DNA of 64,000 bases from Acidovorax sp. sif1233 (GCF_019218755.1 NZ_JAHUWZ010000006.1:124001-188000); one strand, 5' to 3'. Positions 26,087 through 34,654 are shown, numbered from the stretch's first letter. The notes: generated by a model not told the origin, from the sequence alone. Made by a program: numbers and translations.

Positions 26087-27415
26087 ATGAAGCTTTTCCC
26101 TTCCGGCCACGCCACCCATCCCCAGTGGCGCATGGCCGCCGCGCTGGTTCTGGCGCAGTTGCGCGCCCAGATGGCGCTGCCCGAATACGCCTCGGCGCCC
26201 ACGCTGGGCCTGCTCTACATCACCGACCACTACGCCAGCGAGGCCCAGGCGCTGCTCGACCACCTCAGTGGCGAACTGCCCGAGGTCACGGACTGGAGCG
26301 GCACCGTGGGCGTGGGCGTATCGGCCAACAATGCCGAGTACTTTGACGAGCCCGCGCTGTCGGTGCTGCTGCTCGATGTACCCGCCGACCAGTACCGCGT
26401 GTTCTCGGGCGTGGCACCGCTGCCCAACCACCCGCGCCACCCGGCCAGCGGCTTCGTCGCGCACACCGCGCTGGTGCATGCCGATGGCCAGACGCCCGAG
26501 CTGGCCGAACTGCTGGCGGAGATGGCGGCCCGCACCGATACGGGCTATCTCTTTGGGGGCCTGAGCGCAAGCCGCGGCGCGAGCGTGCAGTTCGCCGTGG
26601 GGGGCGATGGGAACATGGCCGGGCAGGGCGCGGCGGGCGGCGTGTTCGATGGCGGCCTGTCGGGCGTGGCGTTTGGCGCCGGCGTGGCGCTGGTGTCGCG
26701 CGTCACGCAGGGTTGCCAGCCCGTGGGGGCGCTGCGCACCATCACCGACGCGCAGGAGAACGTGGTGCTGCAGCTCGACGGCGAACCCGCGCTGGACGTG
26801 CTGCTGGAGACGCTGGACGTCACGCTCGACGGAGATCCCCAGCCCGCCCTGCGCAAGGTGCGCGCCACGCTGGCGGGCCTGGTCAGCGCGGGCGAGCAGC
26901 CCCAGGGCCAGCGCCGCACGGGCCACTTCGGCACCGACACGCGGGTGCGGCACATCGTCGGGCTGGACGGCGCCCGCCGGGGCGTGGCACTGGCCGACAA
27001 GGTCGAGGCCGGCATGCACCTGGCGTTCTGCCAGCGCAACGTGGCTGCGGCGCGCGCCGACCTCATGCGCATCTGCGCCGAGATCCGCGAGGAACTGTCG
27101 CCAGAGGAGCTGGAGCCCGTGCCGCTGGTCTCGGATGCCGCGGCGGGCGCGGCCGCCGGGCCCGCCGCGGGCGGCCAGGGCAGCCTCGCCCCGCAGGCGG
27201 GCCGGCGCATCTGCGGCGCGATCTACGTGAGCTGCTCGGGCCGTGGCGGCCCGCATTTTGGCGGCCCCAGCGCCGAACTGCAGATCGTGCGCCACGCGCT
27301 GGGCGATGTGCCGCTGGCCGGTTTTTTTGCGGGCGGCGAGATTGCCCACCACCATCTGTACGGCTACACCGGCGTGTTGACCGTGTTTGTGGACGGCGAG
27401 CCCTCACCGTCCTGA
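26087..27415 (+). CDS. FIST-domain sensory protein
   Basis: The 442-residue protein contains an N-terminal FIST domain (about residues 35-220, with TDWSGTVGVGVSANN and YLFGGLSASRG) and a C-terminal FIST_C domain (about 230-420, ending GDVPLAGFFAGGEIAHHHLYGYTGVL, in parts). FIST domains are proposed to bind small ligands such as amino acids. No output domain is present, so it would act by partner contact. It converges with the CorC-type gene across a hairpin. Confidence 0.88.
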   Translation: MKLFPSGHATHPQWRMAAALVLAQLRAQMALPEYASAPTLGLLYITDHYASEAQALLDHLSGELPEVTDWSGTVGVGVSANNAEYFDEPALSVLLLDVPADQYRVFSGVAPLPNHPRHPASGFVAHTALVHADGQTPELAELLAEMAARTDTGYLFGGLSASRGASVQFAVGGDGNMAGQGAAGGVFDGGLSGVAFGAGVALVSRVTQGCQPVGALRTITDAQENVVLQLDGEPALDVLLETLDVTLDGDPQPALRKVRATLAGLVSAGEQPQGQRRTGHFGTDTRVRHIVGLDGARRGVALADKVEAGMHLAFCQRNVAAARADLMRICAEIREELSPEELEPVPLVSDAAAGAAAGPAAGGQGSLAPQAGRRICGAIYVSCSGRGGPHFGGPSAELQIVRHALGDVPLAGFFAGGEIAHHHLYGYTGVLTVFVDGEPSPS

Positions 27416-27424
27416 TGTAGAAGA

Positions 27425-27452
27425 GGGGGCGGGCTGGTGCGGCAGCCCCCGC
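27425..27452. terminator. Hairpin between convergent FIST and CorC-type genes
   Basis: GGGGGC (27425-27430) pairs with GCCCCC (27445-27450), and GGCT/AGCC inside can extend the stem. No T-tract is present on either strand. Its location between two convergent stop codons suggests a bidirectional transcription end. Confidence 0.4.
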
Positions 27453-27467
27453 AATCGCCAACGCCGG

Positions 27468-28790
27468 TCAGCCCGCGCCGTTCTCGTCGGACTCGGCTTT
27501 TTCCTCGGGCGTCAGCCGCGTGGCCAGGATCTTGTCGATGGTCTTGCCGTCCATGTCCACCACTTCGAGCTTCCAGTTCTCCCACTGCACCGTGTCGGTC
27601 ACCTTGGGCAGGCGGCCGGTCAGCAGCATGATCATTCCGCTGAGCGTGTGGTAGCGGCCGCGCTCCTCCTCGGGCACGGTGTCCAGGTTCAGGCGGTCCT
27701 TCAGCTCGGGCACGGGAATGTGGCCGTCCAGCAGCCAGCTGCCGTCCTCGCGCTGCAGCGCCCACGAGGTCTCGGGGTCGCGCGGCTGGAACTCGCCGGT
27801 GATGGCCTCGATCAGGTCCTGCAGCGTCACGATGCCCTGCACCTCGCCGTACTCGTCGATGACAAAAGCCATGTGCACGTCCGACAGCCGGAAGTTGTCC
27901 AGCAGCTCCATCCCCGTGATGGTTTCGGGCACGTACAGCGCGGTCTGCAGCGTCTGCTGGGTCAGGCCGTGGGCGCGGTCGCGCAGCGTGCGCGACAGCC
28001 ACTGGCGCGCGTTGAGCACGCCCAGGATGTTGTCCATGCCGCCGCGCACCACGGGAAAGCGGGCATGGTCGGATTCTTCGATGCGCTGCAGGTTGTCTTC
28101 GAACGGCGCATCGATGTCCAGGCACACCACGTCGCCGCGCGGCACCATGAGCGAGCCGATCTGGCGGTCATCGAGCCGGAACACGTTGCGCACCATGGTG
28201 TGCTCGTGCGACTCGATCACGCCGGCCGTGGTGCCTTCCACCAGCATGGCGTGGATCTCTTCCTCGGTCACGGGGCTGCCGCTGGTTTCCTTCACGCCCA
28301 GGAGGCGCAGCAGCGTGCGCGTGGACGTGGACAGCAGCAGCACGAACGGCTTGGTGGCCAGCGCCAGGAAGTTGATGGGCCGCGCGACGAGCCGGGCGAA
28401 GGTCTCGGGGTACGACTGGCCGATGCGCTTGGGCACGAGCTCGCCCACGACGATGGAGAAGTACGTGATCAGCACCACCACCAGCCCCGTGGCCGCATAA
28501 CCGCCATAGGGCAGCGGCACGCCCAGCGACTCCAGCCAGGACGCGAGCGGCGCGGCCAGCGCGGCCTCGCCCACGATACCGTTGAGGACGCCGATCGACG
28601 TGATGCCGATCTGGATGGTGGAGAGGAAGCGGGTGGGGTCCTCGCCCAGCTTCACGGCGGCGGCGGCGCCGCTATCGCCCTCATCGATCAGCTTCTGCAG
28701 CCGGGCTTTGCGGGCCGTGACCAGGGCGATCTCGGACATGGCAAACAGGCCGTTGAGGAGGATGAGGGCGAACAGTATTGCTATTTCCAT
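27468..28790 (-). CDS. CNNM/CorC (HlyC) family membrane protein with CBS domains
   Basis: The 440-residue protein has an N-terminal DUF21/CNNM membrane domain (residues ~1-190, with NGLFAMSEIALVTARKARLQ), two CBS domains (about 210-330, including MVPRGDVVCLDID and DVHMAFVIDEYGEVQGIVTLQDLIEAI in parts) and a C-terminal CorC/HlyC transporter-associated domain. Such proteins are linked to magnesium and cobalt efflux. The ATG at 28790 gives the family start MEIAILFALILLNG. A stem-loop lies three bases upstream of it. Confidence 0.9.
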   Translation of the reverse strand: MEIAILFALILLNGLFAMSEIALVTARKARLQKLIDEGDSGAAAAVKLGEDPTRFLSTIQIGITSIGVLNGIVGEAALAAPLASWLESLGVPLPYGGYAATGLVVVLITYFSIVVGELVPKRIGQSYPETFARLVARPINFLALATKPFVLLLSTSTRTLLRLLGVKETSGSPVTEEEIHAMLVEGTTAGVIESHEHTMVRNVFRLDDRQIGSLMVPRGDVVCLDIDAPFEDNLQRIEESDHARFPVVRGGMDNILGVLNARQWLSRTLRDRAHGLTQQTLQTALYVPETITGMELLDNFRLSDVHMAFVIDEYGEVQGIVTLQDLIEAITGEFQPRDPETSWALQREDGSWLLDGHIPVPELKDRLNLDTVPEEERGRYHTLSGMIMLLTGRLPKVTDTVQWENWKLEVVDMDGKTIDKILATRLTPEEKAESDENGAG

Positions 28791-28793
28791 ACA

Positions 28794-28814
28794 AAGGGCG
28801 CCTTGCACGCCCTT
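28794..28814 (-). promoter_or_regulatory. Hairpin abutting the start codon of the CorC-type gene
   Basis: On the minus strand AAGGGCG pairs with CGCCCTT around a seven-base loop (TGCAAGG), ending three bases before the ATG at 28790. The only Shine-Dalgarno-like bases (AAGG) are in the loop. It could modulate translation; the evidence is position and perfect pairing only. Confidence 0.35.
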
Positions 28815-28965
28815 GGGTGTTGATGAGTATGGGATTGTAAGGACGGGGGCGCGGCGGGTTTCCCAAGGGCCACGGCGCCTGCGCGCGCGGCACCCGATGG
28901 TGCAGGGCGCGCAGGCCGCAGGGCAGGCCTGGCGCGGGGTCCGTGGCGGCCCGTGCGCCGCGTGC

Positions 28966-30141
28966 TCAGCCGCCTTCGGTGGGCAGCCCGGTCGCGTCCC
29001 ACTCGGGCAGCCCGCCGCGCAGCCAGTACACGGACTTGAAGCCCTTGGCCGCCGCCACCTTGGCCGCCTTGTAGGACTTCCAGCATTCGGCGCCGTTGCA
29101 GGCAAAGATCACGGGCTTGGCCTTGTCCAGGCTGGGAATCTTGTCGAGCGCCTGGAAATCGTCCTGGGCCGCGTTGAACGCCACGTCCTTGAGGCTCTTT
29201 TCCACATAGGCGGCAAACACGGCGCCCCGGATGCGCCGGGTCTTGAATTCCTTTTCGGTGCGCGTGTCCACCAGCGTCGCGCCCTGGGCCTGCAGGCTCT
29301 GCGCCTCGCGCGCGGTGATGCGGTTCACCCCGGGCAGGCTGGTGGGCGTGAAGAGGCCGAGCTCCGCAACGCGCCGGTACTCCGCGGCCTCGGGGCGCAC
29401 GGCGACCGGGGGCAGGCCGGTGGCGGACGAGGCCCCGCCAAACCACTGGGCCAGCTTGCCGCGCGCATCAGCGGGCAGGTCCTTCTTCACCACGATGGAA
29501 AACCCGCCCGGCACCGGCTGCGAGGTGGCCAGCACGCGCGCGGTGCCCGGGTGCGCGGCGGACCATTCCGCCCACTCGTCCTCCCGCACCACGGTGGCGT
29601 CGGCCGTGCCCAGCGTCAGGGCCGTGAGTCCCGCCTGGGGAAACTTCTCGTACTGCACGGCCCGCAGGTCCTGGAACGACAGGCCCGCCTCGTTGAGCAT
29701 GCCGCGCGCCATGTAGGTATAGAGCGAATCCTGCTGGGGCAGGTAGAGCCTGCGGCCCTTCATCGCCGGCACCGCGTCGATCTGCGGCAGGCCGACCAGC
29801 AGGTACCTGTCCGATTTCTGCGTCGCGCCCACCAGTTCATAGCCGCGCTGCAGGGCGGAAGCGGCCACCTGGGCGGGGCCGATGAAGATGTCGTGGCTGG
29901 CGCTGCGCGTGGCGCGCATCACGTCGGCCAGTTCGTCGCTGGTGGCCAGGGCCACCGTCTGGCCGGCCGCCTTGGAGAGCCCGGACTCGGCGGCCGTGCG
30001 CAGGATGGAGTGGGCCGCCTTGCGGGCCGTGGGCTCCACCGCCACCATGGCGGTGAGCTGGGCCTGCGCCACGGCACAGGCCGCGCACGCGAAAAGCAGC
30101 ACCGCGAGCTTGCCGCCCATGGGTCTCCAGTCAGTGTTCAT
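28966..30141 (-). CDS. Periplasmic binding-protein/rhodanese fusion
   Basis: The 391-residue exported protein joins two modules. Residues ~28-255 resemble PhnD-like phosphate/phosphonate binding proteins (SDELADVMRATRSASHDIFIGPAQVAASAL in parts, SLYTYMARGMLNEAG). Residues ~268-391 form a rhodanese domain (TLVDTRTEKEFKTRRIRGAV) with catalytic Cys348 in FACNGAECWKS. The signal peptide is FACAACAVAQAQ. Rhodaneses move sulfane sulfur. The gene diverges from a sulfite dehydrogenase/cytochrome pair, suggesting periplasmic sulfur oxidation. An alternative ATG at 30120 is possible. The fusion is uncommon to my knowledge. Confidence 0.8.
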   Translation of the reverse strand: MNTDWRPMGGKLAVLLFACAACAVAQAQLTAMVAVEPTARKAAHSILRTAAESGLSKAAGQTVALATSDELADVMRATRSASHDIFIGPAQVAASALQRGYELVGATQKSDRYLLVGLPQIDAVPAMKGRRLYLPQQDSLYTYMARGMLNEAGLSFQDLRAVQYEKFPQAGLTALTLGTADATVVREDEWAEWSAAHPGTARVLATSQPVPGGFSIVVKKDLPADARGKLAQWFGGASSATGLPPVAVRPEAAEYRRVAELGLFTPTSLPGVNRITAREAQSLQAQGATLVDTRTEKEFKTRRIRGAVFAAYVEKSLKDVAFNAAQDDFQALDKIPSLDKAKPVIFACNGAECWKSYKAAKVAAAKGFKSVYWLRGGLPEWDATGLPTEGG

Positions 30142-30361
30142 GGCGCGCGCCCTCTCTCAAAAGAAAGGGCGAATATGCCCACGCCCTCCGTATCTGCGTA
30201 CGAATGTTTCCGATGTTTTGTATTTGTTACGTTTACTAACGCCATGTCGCGCGCGGTGCGCAGGGGCTGCCGCACAGAATGCGGCCTAGGCTGAAAGCCG
30301 GGGGCCTGCCCACCGCTGTCGCGAGCCTGCCTGTTCAATCATTATTTTGGAGACCGTTTCC
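30142..30361. promoter_or_regulatory. Divergent promoter region of the sulfur genes
   Basis: This 220-base region separates the rhodanese fusion and the sulfite dehydrogenase. It has an AT-rich core (30201-30240) with the inverted repeat GTTA-cgtttac-TAAC at 30226-30240, possibly an operator. No convincing -35/-10 pair could be assigned. Confidence 0.35.
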
Positions 30362-31573
30362 ATGAAAGATTCCATGACATTGCCGCGCCGCCACATGCTG
30401 GCCGGAAGCGCCGCTGCCTTGAGCGCGCTGGGCCTGGCCGGATGGACCGGCAGCGCCAGGGCGCAGCAGGCCGCCAGCCCCGCCAAGCCGCTGCCCGCGT
30501 ACGCGGGATGGAAGTCTTCCGATGCGCTCATCGTGCACAGCAGCAGCACGCTGGAAACCCGGCGCTCGGCTTTCGGCACCAGTGTCATCACGCCCTCCAA
30601 CCAGCTGTATGTGCGCAACAACCTGCCTGCGCCCGACGCGGCCATCCTGGACAACCGGGACGCCTGGACGGTGTCGGTCGAAGGCGTGAAGAACCCGCGC
30701 AGCCTCACCCTGGCCGAGCTCAAGACCCTGGGCGTGGAAACCGTGGCCACCGTGCTGCAGTGCTCGGGCAACGGGCGTGGCTTCTTCCCCAGCAAGCCCA
30801 GCGGCACGCCCTGGGCCGTGGGCGCGGCGGGGTGCGTCGTGTGGAGCGGCGTGCCGCTGCGCAATGTGGTGGCGGCGCTGGGCGGGCTCGCCGATGGCGC
30901 GGCCTACCTCACGGGCACGGGGGGTGAGAAGCTGCCCGAGGGCGTGGACCCGCTGTCCGTGCTGGTGGAGCGCTCCGTGCCCATCAAGGCCACCGAGGAC
31001 GCGCTGCTGGCCTGGGAAATGAATGGCGAGCCCATCTCGCTGGCGCACGGCGGCCCGCTGCGGCTGGTGGTGCCGGGCTACCAGGGCGTGAACAACATCA
31101 AGTACGTCAAGCGCGTGGCCTTCACCGGCGCACAGTCGCAGGCGCGCATCATGTCGCACGGCTACCGCATGTCGCCCCCCGGCTCCAAGGCCAGCCCCGA
31201 CCAGCCGTCGGTGTGGGAGATGGGCGTCAAGTCCTGGATCAATGGCCCCCTGCCCGAGAAGGGCCCCCTCAAGGCCGGCCAGGTGCAGGTGCATGGCGTG
31301 GCCTTTGGCGGCACGCAGGCCATCAAGGGCGTGGAGGTCTCGGTGGACGGCGGCAAGACCTGGCAGGCCGCGCGGCTCATCGGCCCCGATCTGGGCAAGT
31401 TCGCGTGGCGCCAGTTCGTGCTGCCGGTGACGCTGGCGGCGGGCACGCACGTGCTGGCCAGCCGCGCCACCGATGCCGCAGGCAATGTGCAGGCCGAGCA
31501 GCGCGAGGAAAACCTGGGCGGCTACAACAACGCGAGCTGGCGCGACCATGCGGTCACGGTGACCGCAGCGTGA
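30362..31573 (+). CDS. Sulfite dehydrogenase (molybdopterin, SorA/SoxC-like)
   Basis: The 403-residue protein has a twin-arginine signal (LPRRHMLAGSAAALSALGLA) and the sulfite-oxidase fold: the molybdenum-coordinating Cys134 lies in TVLQCSGNGRGFF, and the Mo-co dimerisation domain begins near residue 300 (VHGVAFGGTQAIKGVEVSVDGG in parts). It should oxidise sulfite to sulfate in the periplasm and pass electrons to the cytochrome c encoded next. The ATG at 30362 has GGAG 9 bases ahead. Repeat R1-E follows the stop. Confidence 0.9.
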   Translation: MKDSMTLPRRHMLAGSAAALSALGLAGWTGSARAQQAASPAKPLPAYAGWKSSDALIVHSSSTLETRRSAFGTSVITPSNQLYVRNNLPAPDAAILDNRDAWTVSVEGVKNPRSLTLAELKTLGVETVATVLQCSGNGRGFFPSKPSGTPWAVGAAGCVVWSGVPLRNVVAALGGLADGAAYLTGTGGEKLPEGVDPLSVLVERSVPIKATEDALLAWEMNGEPISLAHGGPLRLVVPGYQGVNNIKYVKRVAFTGAQSQARIMSHGYRMSPPGSKASPDQPSVWEMGVKSWINGPLPEKGPLKAGQVQVHGVAFGGTQAIKGVEVSVDGGKTWQAARLIGPDLGKFAWRQFVLPVTLAAGTHVLASRATDAAGNVQAEQREENLGGYNNASWRDHAVTVTAA

Positions 31574-31577
31574 CCGG

Positions 31578-31640
31578 GCGCCCCCCTGAGACGCTGCGCG
31601 CCTTCCTCCCTGGAGGGGCGCGCGCCCCCCGGACTGGCCG
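31578..31640 (+). repeat. Interspersed repeat R1, copy E (degenerate)
   Basis: Five bases after the sulfite dehydrogenase stop codon the sequence reads GCCCCCCTGAGACGCTGCGCG, in R1 orientation (21 bases split as CCCCCCTGAG and ACGCTGCGCG), then TTCCTCCC-t-GGAGGGGCGCGCG. It diverges more from the consensus than copies A-D and lies inside what is probably one operon with the cytochrome gene. Confidence 0.65.
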
Positions 31641-31662
31641 TGCCAGATCCGCGGTGCCACTG

Positions 31663-32019
31663 GTGCTGGGGCGCATCGGTTTCCAGCATTTGCGCGTGCC
31701 TGCGCTCGCGGCCATGTCGAGCGTGCTGCTGCTGTGGACGGGTGCCGGCTGGGCGGCGGATGCCGCCGAGCTGGCGCGGGGCAAGGAGCTGTTCATCAAG
31801 ATCCAGCCTGCCTGCGCCGTGTGCCACACGCTGCAGGCCGCCGGTGCCGAGGGGCAGGTGGGCCCGGTGCTGGATGAGCTCAAGCCCGACGCGAGCCGCG
31901 TGCTGCGCGCGCTCAAGGCGGGCATCGGCGTGATGCCTTCGTATGCCGAACGCATGAGCGAGAAGGACATGCAGGCCGTGGCGCAGTTCGTGGCGCACGC
32001 CACGGGCGCTGCCAGGTAG
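31663..32019 (+). CDS. Small c-type cytochrome (SorB-like)
   Basis: The protein carries one haem-binding CAVCH motif and a distal methionine in IGVMPSYAERMSEKDM, as in class I cytochromes c. It follows the sulfite dehydrogenase and is its likely electron acceptor. The start is uncertain: GTG at 31663 gives arginines plus a hydrophobic stretch (VPALAAMSSVLLLWTGAGWA) resembling a full signal peptide, whereas ATG at 31714 leaves no positive n-region. Neither has a clear ribosome binding site. Confidence 0.8.
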   Translation: MLGRIGFQHLRVPALAAMSSVLLLWTGAGWAADAAELARGKELFIKIQPACAVCHTLQAAGAEGQVGPVLDELKPDASRVLRALKAGIGVMPSYAERMSEKDMQAVAQFVAHATGAAR

Positions 32020-32087
32020 GCCGGGCGCTGGCCCGTGGTGGCAGCGCCCGCCTGCGCGGCGGTGCTGCAACCCCGCTGTGCTCCCGT

Positions 32088-33407
32088 TCAGGCCGTGGTG
32101 CGCGATGGCACCAGCGCCTTGCCGGGAGCGCAGCCCTGCAGACCCTGGAATGCAAAGTCCACCTCGGGCACCCGGCCGCTCACGATGTCGGCCAGGGCCT
32201 TGCCCGAGCCGCAGGCGTGGGTCCAGCCCAGCGTGCCGTGGCCCGTGTTGAGGAAGAGGTTGGCCACCTTGGTGGCGCCGATCAGCGGCACGTTGCTGGG
32301 CGTGGCGGGGCGCAGGCCGGTCCAGAACTGGGCCTGGCTGGCATCGCCCGCGCCGGGGAACAGCTGCTCCACGCGGCGCACGATGGCGTCGCAGCGCACC
32401 TGGTTCAGGTGGCGGTCGTAGCCGTTCAATTCGGCCGTGCCGGCGATGCGCAGGCGGTCGCCACCCCGTTCGCTGGTGTAGCGCGAGAACACGAGCTTGA
32501 ACTCGTCGTCCGTGAGGCTCACCTGGTGCGCCTTGCCCGCATCCTTGACCGGCATGGTCACCGAATAGCCCTTGGCCGGGTAGATAGGCAGCTGGATGCC
32601 CAGCGGCTGCGCGAGCAGTGGGCTGAACGAGCCCATGGCCAGCACAAACGCATCGCCGCGCACGCGCTCGAAGCGGCCTTCGGCATTGGTCACTTCCACG
32701 TGGTCGATGCGGCCACCTGCCTCGCGCAGCGCGGTGATGTGGTGGCCCATGCGGAACTGCACGCCCGCCTCTTCACACAGCTTGGCCAGCTCGCGTGTGA
32801 ACTGGTTGGCGTCGCCGGATTCGTCCTCGGCCGTGTAGGTGGCTCCGGCCAGCTGCTGGCGGATATGGGCCAGGGCAGGCTCGATGCGCACGGCCTCGTC
32901 GGCGCTGATCACCTGGCGCTCGCAGCCGAGTTGGCGCATTTGCTCGGCAGGGGCCAGGGCGCCGTCGAACTCTTTTTGGTTGGTATAGAAGTGCAGGATG
33001 CCCTGCGTGCGCTGGTCGTACTGGAGGCCGGTGGCCGCGCGCAGCTGCTGCAGCGTGTCACGGCTGTACGTGCCCAGGCGCACGATCTGCTCGATGTTGT
33101 GGCGCGTGCGCGCGGGCGTGCAGTTGCGCAGGAAGGACAGGCCCCACAGCCATTGCCGCATGTCGGCGCGCAGGCGGAACAGCAGTGGAGCATCCTCCTT
33201 GCCCAGCCACTGCAGCACCTTGAGCGGCGCGCTCGGGTTGGCCCAGGGCTCCGCGTGGCTCACCGAGATCTGGCCACCGTTGGCGAAGCTGGTCTCGGCG
33301 CCGGGCGCACCCTGGCGGTCGATGACGGTCACCTCGTGGCCGCGCTGTTGCAGGAAGTAAGCCGAAGTCACGCCGAGCAAGCCGGCGCCCAAAACGATCA
33401 CGCGCAT
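32088..33407 (-). CDS. dadA: D-amino-acid dehydrogenase (DadA-like)
   Basis: The 439-residue flavoprotein begins MRVIVLGAGLLGVTSAYFLQ (FAD-binding GxGxxG) and continues with the DadA landmarks ETSFANGGQISVSHAEPWANP and the C-terminal TGHGTLGWTHACGSGKALAD (in part). It oxidatively deaminates D-amino acids, or glycine in related oxidases, feeding electrons to the membrane chain. The 5' leader contains a tandem glycine riboswitch, so expression should respond to glycine. The ATG at 33407 is chosen over a TTG at 33416. Confidence 0.9.
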   Translation of the reverse strand: MRVIVLGAGLLGVTSAYFLQQRGHEVTVIDRQGAPGAETSFANGGQISVSHAEPWANPSAPLKVLQWLGKEDAPLLFRLRADMRQWLWGLSFLRNCTPARTRHNIEQIVRLGTYSRDTLQQLRAATGLQYDQRTQGILHFYTNQKEFDGALAPAEQMRQLGCERQVISADEAVRIEPALAHIRQQLAGATYTAEDESGDANQFTRELAKLCEEAGVQFRMGHHITALREAGGRIDHVEVTNAEGRFERVRGDAFVLAMGSFSPLLAQPLGIQLPIYPAKGYSVTMPVKDAGKAHQVSLTDDEFKLVFSRYTSERGGDRLRIAGTAELNGYDRHLNQVRCDAIVRRVEQLFPGAGDASQAQFWTGLRPATPSNVPLIGATKVANLFLNTGHGTLGWTHACGSGKALADIVSGRVPEVDFAFQGLQGCAPGKALVPSRTTA

Positions 33408-33424
33408 GATTTTCAAAGCCTTTC

Positions 33425-33482
33425 TGGGCTCTGGCGCTAGAACAACATGCGCTGGCAGCTATGAATTCAATAGCGTGCAGCT
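33425..33482 (-). repeat. Interspersed repeat R2, copy c, in the dadA leader
   Basis: On the minus strand: CTATTGAATTCATAGCTG, CCAGCGC, a variable stretch, then TAGCGCCAGAG. It aligns with the other R2 copies and lies between riboswitch and start codon, 18 bases before the ATG. Its GCGC inverted repeat could interact with the expression platform. Confidence 0.7.
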
Positions 33483-33503
33483 GGCGCATGAATGCCCAAG
33501 CTG

Positions 33504-33706
33504 CCGCTCCCCCTGTCCTTGGTACCTGAGAGATTCACCGCGCGGCCCACATGGCGCGCGGTTTGCTCCTTCGGTGCGCTTCGCGTTGCGCGAAGCGGCT
33601 CTCCAGACGGCTTTGATGAATGGTGCAGTACGGGACCTGAGCGTGTATGGGAGTTTGCGCCTTCGGTGAAGCGGGCGGGGCCGCTGACTCTCCTGCGGGG
33701 GCCATT
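33504..33706 (-). promoter_or_regulatory. Tandem glycine riboswitch upstream of dadA
   Basis: Two complete glycine aptamers occur on the minus strand. Aptamer I (about 33700-33624) has GCAGGAGAG, CACCGAAGGCGCAAAC, CTCAGGTCCCGTACTGC. Aptamer II (about 33611-33504) has CTGGAGAG, GCACCGAAGGAGCAAACC, TCTCTCAGGTACCAAGGACA and GGGGGAG. These are the conserved gcvT-type elements in order and with a short linker. TAGAAT at 33709-33704 could be the -10 box, placing the transcript start at the first aptamer. The 425-base gap between dadA and the hydratase gene holds this element and repeat R2-c. Glycine binding probably turns dadA on. Confidence 0.93.
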
Positions 33707-33832
33707 CTAGGAGCCCGCATCGCGCAAAAACCGCTTTGTCCGCGCTAATGAGCCGCAATCGTTGCTGATGCTGCGGGCACGGGGTTGGCCATAATCCGCC
33801 GGAACCTTCGCCTTTCTCTCCAGGACGCCTTG

Positions 33833-34615
33833 ATGCCCGATACCGCCTTTGATCCGCTGACCAGCGCGGCCGTGCTCACCATGGCCCGCCTGGGGCGCAC
33901 GCCCCGTCCGCTCGACCTGCCCGCCGCATTGCGTCCCCAGAACGCTGCCCAGGCCTATGCCGTGCAGGACGCCGTGGTGCGCGAGCGCGGCGAGATCGCG
34001 GGCTGGAAGGTGGGCGCGGCGTCGCCGCAGGCGCTGCCTGCGCGGGCGGCCCTGGCGCGCGATTCGGTGTTTGCGATGGCCGGCGGGGGCGTGGTGCGCC
34101 TGTCCTGCGCGGGCTTCGCCGTGCTGGGTGTGGAGGCGGAACTGGTGTACGAACTGGGTGCCGATCTGCCTGCCCGGGCGCAGCCCTACAGCGAGGCCGA
34201 GGTGCTGTCCGCCGTGGCGTCGGTGCGGGCGGCCATCGAGGTCTGCGACACGCGCTACGCCGCCTGGGCGCAGCAAGGCGAGTGGAGCCGGCTGGCCGAC
34301 CAGGCCTGCCATGGCGCACTCATCGTGGGGTCGGGAGCGGAGAGCGCGCAGTCGGTGCAGCCGATGCGGCAGCCTGTGGTGCTGTCGGTGAATGGCGCGC
34401 AGGCCGTGCGGCACGCTGGCTGGGGCAACCCGGCGGGCGATCCCTTGCGCCTGCTCGCCTGGCTGGCCAATGGCGGCGCGCACAGCCTGGGTGGGCTGCG
34501 CGCGGGACAGTGGGTGACCACCGGGTCCTGCACCGGCACCGTGATGGTGGCGCCGGGCACGGTGGTGGTGGCTGAGTTTCCCGGCCTGGGGCGCGCCGAA
34601 CTTCAACTGGGCTGA
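33833..34615 (+). CDS. Fumarylacetoacetase-fold hydratase (2-keto-4-pentenoate hydratase-like)
   Basis: The 260-residue protein resembles MhpD-type hydratases: GWKVGAASPQ near the N-terminus, GVEAELVYELGADLP (metal-binding glutamates), VRAAIEVCDTRY, and the closing QWVTTGSCTGTVMVAPG. Such enzymes add water to 2-hydroxypenta-2,4-dienoate in aromatic meta-cleavage pathways or decarboxylate 4-oxalocrotonate. No other pathway genes flank it. The ATG at 33833 is preferred; the earlier frame start lies in the promoter region. Confidence 0.85.
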   Translation: MPDTAFDPLTSAAVLTMARLGRTPRPLDLPAALRPQNAAQAYAVQDAVVRERGEIAGWKVGAASPQALPARAALARDSVFAMAGGGVVRLSCAGFAVLGVEAELVYELGADLPARAQPYSEAEVLSAVASVRAAIEVCDTRYAAWAQQGEWSRLADQACHGALIVGSGAESAQSVQPMRQPVVLSVNGAQAVRHAGWGNPAGDPLRLLAWLANGGAHSLGGLRAGQWVTTGSCTGTVMVAPGTVVVAEFPGLGRAELQLG

Positions 34616-34654
34616 CCGGCGGCGCCCTGCGCGGCGCGCGCGCCGGGCGTGGGG

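Noticed and set aside
28741-28790. Sixth R2 copy at the start of the CorC-type gene
   Set aside because: Only a short CAGTATTGCTATTT stretch matches; the GCGCTT-N7-AAGCGC core is absent.
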